Assembly: GCF_006569205.1 (NCBI RefSeq)
Contig: NZ_VIGD01000002.1
Location: forward strand, 62,001 to 126,000
Length of the DNA: 64,000 nucleotides
DNA from: Ureibacillus terrenus
GTDB lineage: Bacteria; Bacillota; Bacilli; Bacillales_A; Planococcaceae
Reading direction: 5' to 3'
The translations under genes and the position numbers were made by a program. Shown here piece after piece: positions 24,941 through 34,499 of this stretch; within the stretch, counting starts at the first letter, position 1; every line of letters begins with the position of its first letter. The notes under the pieces are model-generated. The model saw only the letters and a list, made by a program, of their open reading frames with translations, had not been told where the DNA came from and did not search any database.

Positions 24941-26467
24941 ATGACAGTGGAACAAAAAATACGCGAATTGCACCATTTTATTAACGGTGCATTGGTGCCC
25001 GGCACCAGCGGGCGCTATTCGCATGTCTACAATCCTTGCACAGGGGAAGTGATTGCACGGGTGCCTCTTGCAACGAGGGAGGAGGTCCGGCAGGCAATCG
25101 AATCGGCAAAAAACGCTTTCCCGAAATGGAAGTCGCTGTCAGGGGGGAAACGTTCTGAAATTGTGCAGCGGTTCCGACAATTGGTGAAAGAAAACCAGGA
25201 TGAATTAATAGAAATCATTTGCGAGGAAAGCGGAAAAACGAGGGGGGACGCACGGGGGGAAATCCAGCGCGGTCTGGAATCCGTCGATTTGGCGATCAAC
25301 GCGCCGCACATGATCAAAGGGGAATATTCGGTAAATGTCGGCGGCGAAATCAACATGTTTTCCAGAAAAGATCCGCTTGGCGTGGTGGCCGCCATTTCGC
25401 CGTTCAATTTTCCGGTGATGGTGCCCCTTGCCCAAACGAGCATGGCAGTGGCAACAGGGAATGCCGTGATTTTAAAACCTTCCGAAAAAGTGCCGATTTC
25501 GGCGCTGTACATTTCAAAACTATGGAAAGAAGCCGGGCTGCCGGATGGAGTATGGACCGTCATCAACGGGGACAAGGAGGCTGTTGATGAACTGCTTGAA
25601 AACGAAGAGGTGAAAGCCGTCCACTTCGTCGGTTCTACCCGTGTGGCAGAGTATGTTTATCAAACCGGCACGAAATTCAATAAGCGTGTGGCGGCCCTCG
25701 GCGGAGGCAAAAACTTCATGATTGTCATGCCGGATACGGACCTGGACCAGGCCGCGAACGCCTTTATCGGAGCGGCTTATGGGGCGGCTTCCCAGCGTTG
25801 CATGGCGCTGTCCGGCGTCATTCCGGTGGGGAAAGAAACAGGAGACAAATTGGTCGCGATTTTAAAGGATAAAATCGGGAAGCTGAAAGTGGGTCCGTAT
25901 ACGGATGATGAAACGGATTTTGGACCGGTCATTTCAAAAGAATCGAAAGAAGCGATTCTCGGCTATATCGAACGGGCTCTGGACGAGGGTGCAAAATTGG
26001 TGACGGACGGCCGGAATCCGGAGATAGCAAAGACCTCGAACGGGTTCTACCTCGGTCCAACTTTGTTGGATGAAGTGAAAACGGATATGGAAATTTTTAA
26101 AGAGGAAGTATTCGGCCCGGTCCGCATTGTGGTACGGGCGGATTCCCTGCAGGAGGCGATTGGCATCATCAACTCCCACGAACTCGGCAACGGCGTAACG
26201 ATCTTTACCAATAACGGAGCCGCCGCCCGCAAGTTCCAGGATGAAATTGAAGTGGGCATGGTGGGAGTCAACGTGCCGATTCCGATTCCGGTGGGCTACC
26301 ACAACTTTGCCGGCTGGAAACGCTCGAATTTCGGAACGGGCGTCATGTTCGGGCCGGAACAGGCGAATTTCTTCACGAAAAGAAAAACGATTTCCGAGAA
26401 ATGGCTGGCAATCGGGGACGAAACCGAAGCGGCTTTCGCATTTCCGAGCGATGGCGGTTCAAAATGA
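24941..26467 (+). CDS. mmsA: methylmalonate-semialdehyde dehydrogenase (CoA-acylating)
   Basis: The 508-residue aldehyde dehydrogenase converts methylmalonate or malonate semialdehyde plus CoA and NAD to propionyl-CoA or acetyl-CoA, in valine or inositol breakdown. Features are FINGALVPGTSGRYSHVYNP, SPFNFPVMVP, KPSEKVP, VGSTRVAEYVY and catalytic Cys287 in SQRCMALS. The usual general-base glutamate of the superfamily is replaced in ALGGGKNFMIV, as is normal for this CoA-dependent branch. ATG 24941 has AAGGGGTG upstream. It stands alone, without valine or inositol genes beside it. Confidence 0.92.
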   Translation: MTVEQKIRELHHFINGALVPGTSGRYSHVYNPCTGEVIARVPLATREEVRQAIESAKNAFPKWKSLSGGKRSEIVQRFRQLVKENQDELIEIICEESGKTRGDARGEIQRGLESVDLAINAPHMIKGEYSVNVGGEINMFSRKDPLGVVAAISPFNFPVMVPLAQTSMAVATGNAVILKPSEKVPISALYISKLWKEAGLPDGVWTVINGDKEAVDELLENEEVKAVHFVGSTRVAEYVYQTGTKFNKRVAALGGGKNFMIVMPDTDLDQAANAFIGAAYGAASQRCMALSGVIPVGKETGDKLVAILKDKIGKLKVGPYTDDETDFGPVISKESKEAILGYIERALDEGAKLVTDGRNPEIAKTSNGFYLGPTLLDEVKTDMEIFKEEVFGPVRIVVRADSLQEAIGIINSHELGNGVTIFTNNGAAARKFQDEIEVGMVGVNVPIPIPVGYHNFAGWKRSNFGTGVMFGPEQANFFTKRKTISEKWLAIGDETEAAFAFPSDGGSK

Positions 26468-26676
26468 TGGATTTGCCGTGAACATGCCGGTGCCATCTAT
26501 TGCATGAATAGGGCTGTCCGGATAGGGATTTTCCTTCCGGACGGCTTTTCGTTTTGGGACGGGTGGAACAAAATTTAGTAATGACAACTCCGGGCATTCG
26601 TGGGAAAATTTTATAGTAACGGCATCAATGCCATAACCGCTACACGGGAGCTTTGCTCCAAAAAAGGGGGATCGGA

Positions 26677-27306
26677 ATGAAAATCAGGGAATTTACGTTA
26701 ACAACCGTATTTTTGGCCATTATTTTATTATTTGCACTAACTCCAATAGGATTTATCCATTTAGGTGTCATCAAAGCAACCCTTATTCATATTCCAATCA
26801 TTATTGCATCCATTCTATTGGGTCCCAGAATCGGGGCTTTTCTGGGGCTCGCCTTTGGAATATCCAGCATTGTCACAAATACCATGGCGCCGACCCTATT
26901 ATCCTTTGCCTTCTCTCCGGCCATTCCGGTGCTGGGGACAAGCCACGGCAGCCCATGGGCGCTGTTTGTTGCCATCGTGCCAAGGGTGCTCGTCGGCATT
27001 CTCCCATATTATCTCTTCAAATTTTTCCAAAAAATATTGCCGAAGAGCTTCAATCAGAAATTGTCCTTATTTCTGACGGGCATGCTGACAACGGTTTTGC
27101 ATACTTTTTTGGTGATGGGTTCCATTGCCGTGATATTCCATGATGCTTATGCGAAAGCGGTGAATGCGGACAGTCTGGCAGGCATTATGGTTGCCATTTT
27201 TATGGTGTTTTTGACAAATGGCATTGCGGAGGCGACGCTGGCCGCTTTTGCCGCTGCGCTGGTTGTGCCTCCGCTGTTGAAAGCTGTGAATAAGCCGGCG
27301 GGCTAA
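26677..27306 (+). CDS. ECF transporter S component
   Basis: The 209-residue protein with six membrane helices starts MKIREFTLTTVFLAIILLFALTP, has LIHIPIIIASILLGPRIGAFLG in helix two to three and ends in a long helix. This is the fold of ECF-type vitamin transporter S subunits, which capture a vitamin and dock to the shared EcfAT module encoded elsewhere. Which vitamin is unknown; pantothenate-type relatives look closest, but that is a guess. GGGGGATC precedes ATG 26677. No riboswitch was recognised upstream. Confidence 0.75.
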   Translation: MKIREFTLTTVFLAIILLFALTPIGFIHLGVIKATLIHIPIIIASILLGPRIGAFLGLAFGISSIVTNTMAPTLLSFAFSPAIPVLGTSHGSPWALFVAIVPRVLVGILPYYLFKFFQKILPKSFNQKLSLFLTGMLTTVLHTFLVMGSIAVIFHDAYAKAVNADSLAGIMVAIFMVFLTNGIAEATLAAFAAALVVPPLLKAVNKPAG

Positions 27307-27823
27307 TTGATTAAAAATTTCCCTGCAAGGCAAATCCGAGTGCTTCAGAAGAAGTTATTCAAATATTTTCAATGTTCATTGCGAATCACTTGAAAGTCGA
27401 AGAAAATCTATTAAAATATGTAATTGCGTGTGGTTATGAATGAAGGAATAGATAGGGAGAGGCCAGCCGTATGCAAACGGGCTGGCCTCTCCGTTTTTTT
27501 TATAGGAACTATAAAAAATGTAGAAATACAGATGAATTTTCGAATTATTTCCCGAGAAATGTCTTATTTTAGAAAGGAAATTTCCTTGATTGTCGAAGCA
27601 TGGATCATCAAATCCGGGAAATTGGCTGATTTCAGGCGAGAATAAAAAACGCCATCCATGCAAGTTTCTTGCAATTTGTCGAAACGCTTGTCAGGTTTGA
27701 AATGAGGAATTTTCTCGCATCTTGCGGGGTTCCCGGCAATCGGCGGAACTTTCGAATTTCGCCATTACAGAATAAAATGGAACTGACAAGACGGGATGGG
27801 AAACGTAAAGGGGGAAATAAACA
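27307..27823. other. 517-bp intergenic region
   Basis: Contains one strong terminator at 27457-27501 and otherwise no supported gene. Small frames across 27669-27869 overlap the next gene's start and lack ribosome sites. Confidence 0.5.
27457..27501 (+). terminator. strong intrinsic terminator
   Basis: GAGAGGCCAGCC and GGCTGGCCTCTC form a perfect 12-bp stem followed by CG and eight Ts. It lies about 150 bases after the ECF gene. Confidence 0.9.
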
Positions 27824-29458
27824 ATGGTTCAATACAGAGCGACGACAATGGCCAGGAAAGGCATGGTGACTTCGCCGCATTATTTGGCATCCCAGGCTGG
27901 CCTTTACGTTTTAAAAGAAGGAGGGAATGCGATTGAAGCGGCCATTGCGATGGCCTCGACCATCGCGGTGGTGTATCCCCACATGAACGGCATCGGGGGA
28001 GATAATTTTTGGCTCATCTATAATGCGAAAAACGGGGAAATAAAGGCCATCAACGGAAGCGGCAAATCCGGAGAAAAAGCTTCCATAGAATTTTATCGGT
28101 CGCAAGGCTGCGAATCCATTCCTGCCCGGGGACCCCTTGCGGCGAATACGGTGCCGGGGGCAGTCCGCGGATGGGATACGGCCTACCGCTACGGCCAAGA
28201 GAAAATGGGGAGCACAAAATCTTGGGGCAATCTCCTCGAACAAGCGGTTCAATATGCAAAAGAAGGCTTCCCGGTGACGCCAAGCCAGCACCGCTGGACT
28301 AAAATCAATTTGGATGAAGAGGATTCCACCTTTCGGGCGCTGGGGCGTTTCGAAGAATTTGCCCGAATTTTCCTGAAGGACGGCAAACCTTATGAAGTGG
28401 GCGATATCTTCATCCAGGAAGATTTGGCCAACACGCTGGAACTGATTGCCCGGAATGGGGCGGACTATTATTATGACAGTGAGCTGACGGAACGAATGGT
28501 GGAAGATTTGCAAAAACACGGGGGCCTCCTGACAACGGATGATTTCAAGAATCATACAAGCGAACTGATGGAGCCCATTTCCGTTCCTTATCGGGACTGC
28601 ATCGCCTACAATCTTCCGCCCAACACGCAGGGAATCGCGTCCCTGTCCATCCTGAACATATTAAACCACTTTAATATGGAGGAGATTGAGGAAGGCTCCG
28701 CAATGTATTATCACGTGTTGACGGAGGCCGTCAAACATGCTTTCCGGGACCGGGACAAATATTTGACGGATCCGGCATTCATCCACATTCCGGTCGGGGA
28801 CTTGCTCAGCCCGGAACGGGGAGCGGCTTATGCGGAAAAAATCAGGAACCATTCGAATGCCGGAACATTGCCTGCAATGGATCCGAAAGGGGATACGGTA
28901 TGGTTTGCGGCGGTGGATGAAGAAGGCAACGCGGTTTCCTGCATCCAGAGCATCTACCATGAATTCGGGTCGGCCTTCATCCCGGAAGGAACGGGGGTTT
29001 TGTTGCAAAACCGGGGATGCTTTTTTTCGCTTGATGAAAAGCATGTGAATTCACTGAAGCCGCGGAAACGATCCTTCCATACGCTCAATTCCGCCATGAT
29101 GATGAAGAACGGGCGGCCTGTCCTTATATACGGAACAATGGGCGGCGAAGGACAGCCGCAGACGCAGGCCCTGCTTGCCACGCGCATCATTGATTACGGC
29201 ATGAACGTGCAGGAAGCCATTGAGGCCCCGAGATTTCTTTACGGGCGCACCTGGGGGGCCGATTCCAATACGCTGAAAGTGGAAAGCCGCATTCCGGAAA
29301 AAGTGAGGAGAGAGTTGGAGCGGTACGGTCATGTTGTGGAAGCGGTGGAAGAGCTGACGGAATTGATGGGCCACGCCGGCGCGATTTATATTGATGAAAA
29401 AGGAGTCAAATATGGAGGAGCCGATCCACGCGGCGACGGGATGGCCCTCGGATATTGA
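27824..29458 (+). CDS. ywrD: gamma-glutamyltransferase family protein (YwrD-like)
   Basis: The 544-residue GGT-family enzyme is normally cleaved by itself at a threonine that becomes the nucleophile. Here that is probably Thr358 in PKGDTVWFAAVDEEGNAVSC. Other features: GGNAIEAAIAMAS, YPHMNGIGGDNFW, GAVRGWDTAYR, YGTMGGEGQPQTQALLATRI. There is no signal peptide, so it is cytoplasmic, unlike the secreted Ggt. Together with the next two genes it recalls the ywrD...ywrB-ywrA group of Bacillus subtilis. AAGGGGGAAATAAACA lies before the ATG. A terminator follows. Confidence 0.85.
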   Translation: MVQYRATTMARKGMVTSPHYLASQAGLYVLKEGGNAIEAAIAMASTIAVVYPHMNGIGGDNFWLIYNAKNGEIKAINGSGKSGEKASIEFYRSQGCESIPARGPLAANTVPGAVRGWDTAYRYGQEKMGSTKSWGNLLEQAVQYAKEGFPVTPSQHRWTKINLDEEDSTFRALGRFEEFARIFLKDGKPYEVGDIFIQEDLANTLELIARNGADYYYDSELTERMVEDLQKHGGLLTTDDFKNHTSELMEPISVPYRDCIAYNLPPNTQGIASLSILNILNHFNMEEIEEGSAMYYHVLTEAVKHAFRDRDKYLTDPAFIHIPVGDLLSPERGAAYAEKIRNHSNAGTLPAMDPKGDTVWFAAVDEEGNAVSCIQSIYHEFGSAFIPEGTGVLLQNRGCFFSLDEKHVNSLKPRKRSFHTLNSAMMMKNGRPVLIYGTMGGEGQPQTQALLATRIIDYGMNVQEAIEAPRFLYGRTWGADSNTLKVESRIPEKVRRELERYGHVVEAVEELTELMGHAGAIYIDEKGVKYGGADPRGDGMALGY

Positions 29459-29504
29459 CAGACATGCCGATGACAGCTTCTCAAATTGGAACAGATTCAA
29501 AAAG

Positions 29505-29538
29505 ACATTCCCTGCGCCTCTTGGCGGGAATGTTTTTT
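29505..29538 (+). terminator. terminator after GGT gene
   Basis: ACATTCCC and GGGAATGT arms with seven Ts. Confidence 0.85.
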
Positions 29539-29631
29539 TGTTCACAAAAACTGAAATTTCTGCCAAAATAAAATTGATAAAATTTATAACAATACTTTTC
29601 TTTTAAAAAGAAAGGTTTTATTAAAGGTTTA

Positions 29632-29640
29632 TGGTATACT
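29632..29640 (+). promoter_or_regulatory. extended -10 promoter for chromate-transporter pair
   Basis: TGGTATACT matches an extended -10 element; no clear -35. The leader to the first gene is about 150 bases with no recognised element. Confidence 0.45.
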
Positions 29641-29793
29641 AATTATCTGCCAAATAATGCAATATTCACCATATCTGGATGTTTTGTGCATGAAAAAACA
29701 GATTCTTTGCCGGACTTATATAAAGGAAAAGGCTTTGGACAGCGTTTATCATTGAATATGCAAATGCGGGATTGCGCGGAAAGGGGATGAATC

Positions 29794-30348
29794 ATGGCAA
29801 GCCAGAAGGAAATCTTTGTTGCCTTTTTCCGTTCGGGCATATTGGGATTTGGCGGAGGGCCTTCCGCAATCCCTCTTGTCAAAAAAGAAGTGGTCGATAC
29901 TTTTCAAATGATGACCGATGAAGAGTTCGCGGAAGTGCTGGCCATCGGCAACACCCTGCCAGGCCCCATCATCACAAAAATGGCCGGATACATCGGATAT
30001 CGGACAGGCGGCTGGATTGGCCTCATCAACGCCCTGATCGCCTCCGTCCTTCCGACGGTCCTGTTGATGATTCTTTTCCTGGCTGCTCTTAAACAATTAA
30101 AAGATTTTGATTTCGTCAAAGGGATGACGAACGGGGTCGTTCCGGTTGTAACCGTCATGCTGGGGCTGCTCACTTGGGACTTCCTGAAAAAATCGAAGAA
30201 ATCCCTGGGCTGGAAAGCGGGCGGATTCATTTTCGCCGCTTCGTTCGCCGGCATGTTCGTCATCGGACTTCATCCGGGCGTCATCATTGCCATACTGTTT
30301 CTTGCCGCATTGCTTCTGCCCGCAAAAAAAGAGGGGAAAGATGAATGA
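29794..30348 (+). CDS. ywrB: chromate transporter half (CHR family)
   Basis: The 184-residue half-length CHR protein shows the family motif GFGGGPSAIPLVKKEVVD near the N-terminus and ALAIGNTLPGP-type wording (VLAIGNTLPGPIITKMAGYIGYRTGG), with six membrane segments. Short CHR proteins work as pairs with opposite topology to export chromate. AAGGGGATGA is the ribosome site. The stop overlaps the start of the second half (ATGA). Confidence 0.88.
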   Translation: MASQKEIFVAFFRSGILGFGGGPSAIPLVKKEVVDTFQMMTDEEFAEVLAIGNTLPGPIITKMAGYIGYRTGGWIGLINALIASVLPTVLLMILFLAALKQLKDFDFVKGMTNGVVPVVTVMLGLLTWDFLKKSKKSLGWKAGGFIFAASFAGMFVIGLHPGVIIAILFLAALLLPAKKEGKDE

Positions 30349-30872
30349 TTTATTTGCAATTGTTTTGGGCATTTTTCTATCCCGGAATATTGGGTTATGG
30401 CGGAGGACCTGCTTCCATCCCGTTAATCGAGCATGAAGTCGTGGACAAATACGGCTGGATGACGACGGCGGAATTCAGCGAGGCATTGGCATTGGGGAAT
30501 TCCTTGCCCGGCCCGATTGCGACCAAAATGGCGGGTTGCATCGGCTATGAAGTTGGAGGGATTTTTGGAGCGATGGTCGCCTTGTTTGCGACGGTGGGCC
30601 CATCCCTGTTGGCCATGCTGGTTTTGCTCAATATTTTGTATCGCTACCGCCAATCCCCAAGGGTAAAGCGCCTGTCGGGTTTTGTGCTTCCGGCGATTGC
30701 GGTGCTGCTTGCGGAAATGACTTTTGATTTTATGAAGACCTCCCTTGATATAATCGGATTGCTGGCGACGATGCTGCTCATTGCCGGGGCGTATGTCGCC
30801 CTCGAAAAGCTGAAAATCCACCCCGTCTTTGTGGTGATGACGGGTCTGGCAATTGGCGGAATTTTTCTTTAA
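30345..30872 (+). CDS. ywrA: chromate transporter half (CHR family), partner
   Basis: The 175-residue partner repeats the motif as GYGGGPASIPLIEHEVVD and ALGNSLPGPIATKMAGCIGYEVGG. It is coupled to the preceding gene by an ATGA overlap, with ribosome site GAGGGGAAAG inside it. In Bacillus subtilis the equivalent pair (ywrB-ywrA, also called chr3N/chr3C) confers chromate resistance when both are present. Confidence 0.88.
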   Translation: MIYLQLFWAFFYPGILGYGGGPASIPLIEHEVVDKYGWMTTAEFSEALALGNSLPGPIATKMAGCIGYEVGGIFGAMVALFATVGPSLLAMLVLLNILYRYRQSPRVKRLSGFVLPAIAVLLAEMTFDFMKTSLDIIGLLATMLLIAGAYVALEKLKIHPVFVVMTGLAIGGIFL

Positions 30873-31153
30873 ATTTCGCCGGAATGGGGGCTGAATTGCC
30901 GGCATGGCCCCGAACGAATTTGATTTCTATTTTTTCCATTTAAAAGGTAAAAATAGTATAAATTAGAATTTTAATAGGGATAAAGTCGTGTCCCTCTATA
31001 AAAAATAGGTTTAAAGGGTAAAAAAATTATCTAATGGTTCCATTTCAAATGAAGTTTTCGTTGTATATAATTATAATCACACTGTTAAAAATATGACTTT
31101 ATTATCGGAACAAAAAGATTGTGATAGAATTTCATCGGGTATGTGGTGGTTCA

Positions 31154-32620
31154 ATGAATAATTTACGGGGCAAAATCATCGTGGGAATTGTTGTTTTTTC
31201 CATACTAAGCAGCGCGTTCATCGCAATCATCAATTATATCAAGCTGAGGGATCAGACGATCGAGGAAAACCGGTTGATATTTCATCGGATTGAAGGGACG
31301 ATCAAAAATTCGATCGAAACGTTCGAAAAGGCCATGGGGCTGCTCGATTACAACACCGCGTCAGAAATGCATAATTATTCTTTGAGGCTGATTGAAAAAT
31401 ATAAAAAAAATCCCAATTTTGATGAATGGGATTTCGAAGAATTATATAAAGAAATCGGCATGCACATATACATCATCGACCAGGATAACGTCATCACCCA
31501 CAGCAGTTTTCCGGAAGATATTGGATTGGATTTTGATGAATGCTGCAAGAAGCTGGCCTACTTATTGGATTACCGGAGAGATTCCGGGGAATTTTTCCAC
31601 GAGGCCATGGATATAGAGCAGAAAACGGGGGAACTGAAAAAATACAGCTATATGGCCACCCCTGATAAAAAATATTTGATTGAATTGGGCTACTCGCTGA
31701 ATGAAAACATTGTATTCGACACATTCAACTTTTTTCAAACGATCGATGAGCTGAAAAAATTGTACCCTTATATTTATGACATACATATTTTAAATATCGG
31801 CGGGTTGACGTTTGGGAAATCCGCATCAGACAGGAAACTGACGATGGAACAAAGGAAAGCCTTCGAAGCGGCTTTGGCATCAAAGGAAACAAAGGAAATT
31901 GAGGGCGAATGGAAAGGGAAACCGGCCACTTACCGCTATGTTTATTATGATTCGGCCTATGATGAAGATTTCGCGGAAAACAAAGTCATTGAAATCATTT
32001 ACGACAAAAACGTTTGGAGCGAAAATCTCGGCCAATATAAAAAAATGTTCCTGATCCAGCTGTTCATTATTCTGAGCTTTGTTCTGGTGCTTTCCTTCGC
32101 CATTGCAAGACCGATGTATCTGGCTTACCATGACCGATTGACAGGGCTTTCCAACCGGTCCGCTTTCGATGAATTATTATCGACGGTCAAAGCGAAAAAC
32201 GGAAAGAAGACGGCCTTCTTCATGATTGACCTGGACCATTTCAAAGAAGTGAATGACATCCGGGGGCATCATAAAGGAGACGCGCTGTTGAAACAAGTGG
32301 CGCACATCATCCACAGAACCATATCACGGAAAGGGGTGGTCTACCGCTACGGAGGGGACGAATTCGTGGTGGTGGTGAATTCGACGACGCCGGAAGAAGC
32401 GAAAGAATTGGCGCAAAGCATCATTGAAAAAATCAACGAATTTGTTAGAAAAAATGAGGATATCTATAATCTTGGCGTTTCGGCAAGCATCGGCATTTCT
32501 TTCTATCCGGACGACGGCGACGACAAAAACCTGCTTTGCAAGAAAGCGGACGCGGCTTTATATATGGCAAAGAAAAAAGGAAGAGGGCAATATTCCATCT
32601 TTCAATCCGAACAATCCTGA
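31154..32620 (+). CDS. membrane-bound diguanylate cyclase (GGDEF)
   Basis: The 488-residue protein has two membrane helices (about residues 7-27 and 298-318) enclosing a large extracellular sensor domain, probably of Cache type, followed by a cytoplasmic GGDEF domain (about 330-485). The active-site loop RYGGDEF is complete at about residues 398-404, so it should make cyclic di-GMP. The RxxD inhibitory site expected just upstream reads RKGV, so product inhibition is probably absent. ATG 31154 with GGTGG upstream is preferred over a TTG 33 bases earlier. Confidence 0.88.
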   Translation: MNNLRGKIIVGIVVFSILSSAFIAIINYIKLRDQTIEENRLIFHRIEGTIKNSIETFEKAMGLLDYNTASEMHNYSLRLIEKYKKNPNFDEWDFEELYKEIGMHIYIIDQDNVITHSSFPEDIGLDFDECCKKLAYLLDYRRDSGEFFHEAMDIEQKTGELKKYSYMATPDKKYLIELGYSLNENIVFDTFNFFQTIDELKKLYPYIYDIHILNIGGLTFGKSASDRKLTMEQRKAFEAALASKETKEIEGEWKGKPATYRYVYYDSAYDEDFAENKVIEIIYDKNVWSENLGQYKKMFLIQLFIILSFVLVLSFAIARPMYLAYHDRLTGLSNRSAFDELLSTVKAKNGKKTAFFMIDLDHFKEVNDIRGHHKGDALLKQVAHIIHRTISRKGVVYRYGGDEFVVVVNSTTPEEAKELAQSIIEKINEFVRKNEDIYNLGVSASIGISFYPDDGDDKNLLCKKADAALYMAKKKGRGQYSIFQSEQS

Positions 32621-32643
32621 GAAAAGAAGACCACGATACGGAA

Positions 32644-32679
32644 CGGGCGTCTGAAAACGGAAAGGCGCCCGGTTTTTTT
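32644..32679 (+). terminator. terminator after diguanylate cyclase gene
   Basis: CGGGCG and CGCCCG arms followed by G and seven Ts. Confidence 0.75.
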
Positions 32680-32773
32680 ATGGCGGAACCCGTTTGATCC
32701 AAGTAATAAAAAAGGCGTGTGCAGCATAAGATTTCTATTAATATTTTTTTATTTTGATTGACGGGTCCATGTC

Positions 32774-32919
32774 CATGGATTCGAAGAAATGAAAAAGCAG
32801 GGGATCAACAGGTTTTTCAAGCTCCGGATTGATATTGAACTTTTTTAAACAGAAGAGGATTTGGATTTTTTCCGCGCCCTCTATTATCCCATGCTTGCCA
32901 AAGAGAAGGAGGAGGACAT
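32774..32919 (+). pseudogene. possible remnant of an unrecognised small gene
   Basis: One frame reads HGFEEMKKQGINRFFKLRI up to LF, then TAA (32846-32848), then TEEDLDFFRALYYPMLAKEKEEDIW into the start of the thioesterase gene. Charge pattern and composition look protein-like on both sides of the stop, suggesting the tail of a decayed gene. The family is not recognised and the evidence is only compositional. Confidence 0.22.
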
Positions 32920-33459
32920 ATGGAAGCCAAATTTTGCAGCGAATCAAGGGTATTGCGTTCAAGCAGGGTTTTTCCCAACGACTTCAACAACCACAATACG
33001 ATGTTTGGCGGACGTCTGCTGAGCGACATGGACCAGGTGGCTTCGATTTCCGCCGCAAAACATAGCCGGAGGGAATGCGTAACCGTTTCGGTGGATGCGG
33101 TTGAATTTTTGCATCCGATCAGGCCACAGGAAGCGGTCTGCTTCGAATCTTTTGTTACATGGACCAACCGGAGTTCCATGGAAATCTTCATCAAAGTGCA
33201 TGCGGAAAACCTGCGCACAGGCGAATCCAAAATTGCGGCAATTGCCTATTTCACCTTTGTCGCCCTGGATGAAAACAAAAAACCGACCCCTGTGCCAAAG
33301 GTGATTCCGGAAACCGCGGAAGAGAAGTACCTGCATCAACAGGCGCAAATGCGCGCGGCGCTAAGGAAGCAAAAAATAGCCGTCAACAAGGAAATCGTTT
33401 CATACTTGAAGGAGCATAGCACATCTCCAAAAGTGATTATGGAGTACTCCAATAAATAA
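32920..33459 (+). CDS. ykhA: acyl-CoA thioesterase, YkhA-like hotdog protein
   Basis: The 179-residue single-hotdog acyl-CoA thioesterase has the family pattern VFPNDFNNHNTMFGGRLLSDMDQVASISAAKHS with the catalytic Asp/Asn region and DAVEFLHPIRPQE. Such enzymes release fatty acid from long- or medium-chain acyl-CoA; they form hexamers regulated by CoA or nucleotides. AAGGAGGAGGACAT is the ribosome site. The C-terminal 30 residues are basic and probably extend from the fold. A terminator follows. Confidence 0.88.
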   Translation: MEAKFCSESRVLRSSRVFPNDFNNHNTMFGGRLLSDMDQVASISAAKHSRRECVTVSVDAVEFLHPIRPQEAVCFESFVTWTNRSSMEIFIKVHAENLRTGESKIAAIAYFTFVALDENKKPTPVPKVIPETAEEKYLHQQAQMRAALRKQKIAVNKEIVSYLKEHSTSPKVIMEYSNK

Positions 33460-33501
33460 GCCGGAAAACGTTATGCCAGTGAGGGGATTTTCAGGAAAAC
33501 T

Positions 33502-33530
33502 GAAGGCCGGGCGACAGGTCCGGCCTTTTC
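33502..33530 (+). terminator. terminator after ykhA
   Basis: GAAGGCCGG and CCGGCCTTTTC arms with a short loop. Confidence 0.7.
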
Positions 33531-33555
33531 AATTGAGCGGCTGTGTGCCGCACTC

Positions 33556-33605
33556 CCGCCCGAAATGATGCGTCTTTAGAGTTCCGTCGTTTGAATTTCG
33601 GGCGG
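33556..33605. repeat. 11-bp inverted repeat
   Basis: CCGCCCGAAAT (33556-33566) and ATTTCGGGCGG (33595-33605) are perfect inverse copies 28 bp apart, upstream of the Nudix gene. No T run follows, so it is not a terminator. Function unknown. Confidence 0.5.
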
Positions 33606-33687
33606 CTTTGCTCCTATACTTTTTGTATGAGGTATGAAATACATATTTCATCCATATCAAAATACATGGAATAAAGGAGCAACTCTC

Positions 33688-34254
33688 ATGAATCTGCGGC
33701 AGCAAATCGAAAGCTTCGTGCCATATAATGCGCAGGAAGCAAAGGACAAAGAGCTCATCCTCCGCTATATGGACACATTCGACAATCTATTGACCCGCGA
33801 CAATGAATTCGCCCATTTCACGGCTTCCGCCTGGATTGTCAACAAAGACCGCACAAAGGTGCTGATGATCTACCACAACATTTACCAGTCCTGGTCGTGG
33901 ACAGGGGGGCATGCGGACGGGGATGCCGATTTGTTGAGGGTGGCCATCAGGGAAGCGAAAGAGGAAACCGGATTGAAGGAAGTCGTGCCCGTAATGGACG
34001 ACATCTTTTCCATTGAAATTTTGGGGGTGGCCGCCCATGAGAAACACGGCCGGCATATCGCCACCCATGTGCATCTGAATGCGACCTTTTTGCTGGAAGC
34101 CGATGAAGGGGAAACGCTTTGCATCAAACCGGACGAAAACAGCGATATCAAGTGGTTTCCGTTGGATGAAGCGGTGGAGGCGAGCACGGAGCGGGATTTG
34201 CAGGTGGTTTACCGGAAGCTGAATGAAAAACTGCATTTATTGAAAGAAAAATGA
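33688..34254 (+). CDS. Nudix hydrolase
   Basis: The 188-residue Nudix protein has its box in GGHADGDADLLRVAIREAKEETGL (G-x5-E-x7-REUxEExGU with an aspartate in place of the first glutamate). It hydrolyses a nucleoside diphosphate linked to another moiety; substrate unknown. The N-terminal extension (NLRQQIESFVPYNAQEAKD) resembles isopentenyl-diphosphate isomerase-like Nudix proteins of Bacillus. ATG 33688 has AAAGGAG upstream; a longer in-frame reading lacks a ribosome site. Confidence 0.86.
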   Translation: MNLRQQIESFVPYNAQEAKDKELILRYMDTFDNLLTRDNEFAHFTASAWIVNKDRTKVLMIYHNIYQSWSWTGGHADGDADLLRVAIREAKEETGLKEVVPVMDDIFSIEILGVAAHEKHGRHIATHVHLNATFLLEADEGETLCIKPDENSDIKWFPLDEAVEASTERDLQVVYRKLNEKLHLLKEK

Positions 34255-34270
34255 TGCGCGATGGAAAAAC

Positions 34271-34307
34271 AAAAAGAACCGCATTGCAGGATGCGGTTCT
34301 TTTTGTT
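34271..34307. terminator. terminator between Nudix gene and tRNA-Ala
   Basis: AAAAAGAACCGCAT and ATGCGGTTCTTTTT form a perfect stem, usable on both strands; it also ends the minus-strand tRNA transcript. Confidence 0.9.
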
Positions 34308-34313
34308 TTGCTA

Positions 34314-34386
34314 TGGAGCATACCGGACTCGAACCGGCGACCTCTACGCTGCCAGCGTAGCGCACTCCCAGCTGTGCTAATGCCCC
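34314..34386 (-). tRNA. tRNA-Ala (GGC)
   Basis: The minus strand folds as a complete 73-base tRNA: acceptor GGGGCAT/ATGCTCC, D arm with AGCTGGGA, anticodon arm CTACG-CTGGCAG-CGTAG, and T arm GCCGG-TTCGAGT-CCGGT. The loop gives anticodon GGC (alanine). The 3' CCA is not encoded. The acceptor stem contains one G-T pair. It is a single tRNA, with its own promoter upstream and a terminator downstream. Confidence 0.93.
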
Positions 34387-34471
34387 GTAATATCTCAATG
34401 TTTTGGCCAATACTTGAAACCGTTTGGCCTTCTTGCAAGCGGAAATTTAATATAGGACAGTCTGTCAGTAT

Positions 34472-34499
34472 TTTATAGCAATACATTAGGATGTGTCAA
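34472..34499 (-). promoter_or_regulatory. promoter of tRNA-Ala
   Basis: On the minus strand TTGACA (34499-34494), a 16-bp spacer and TATAAA (34477-34472). The predicted leader to the mature tRNA end is about 80 bases. Confidence 0.7.
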
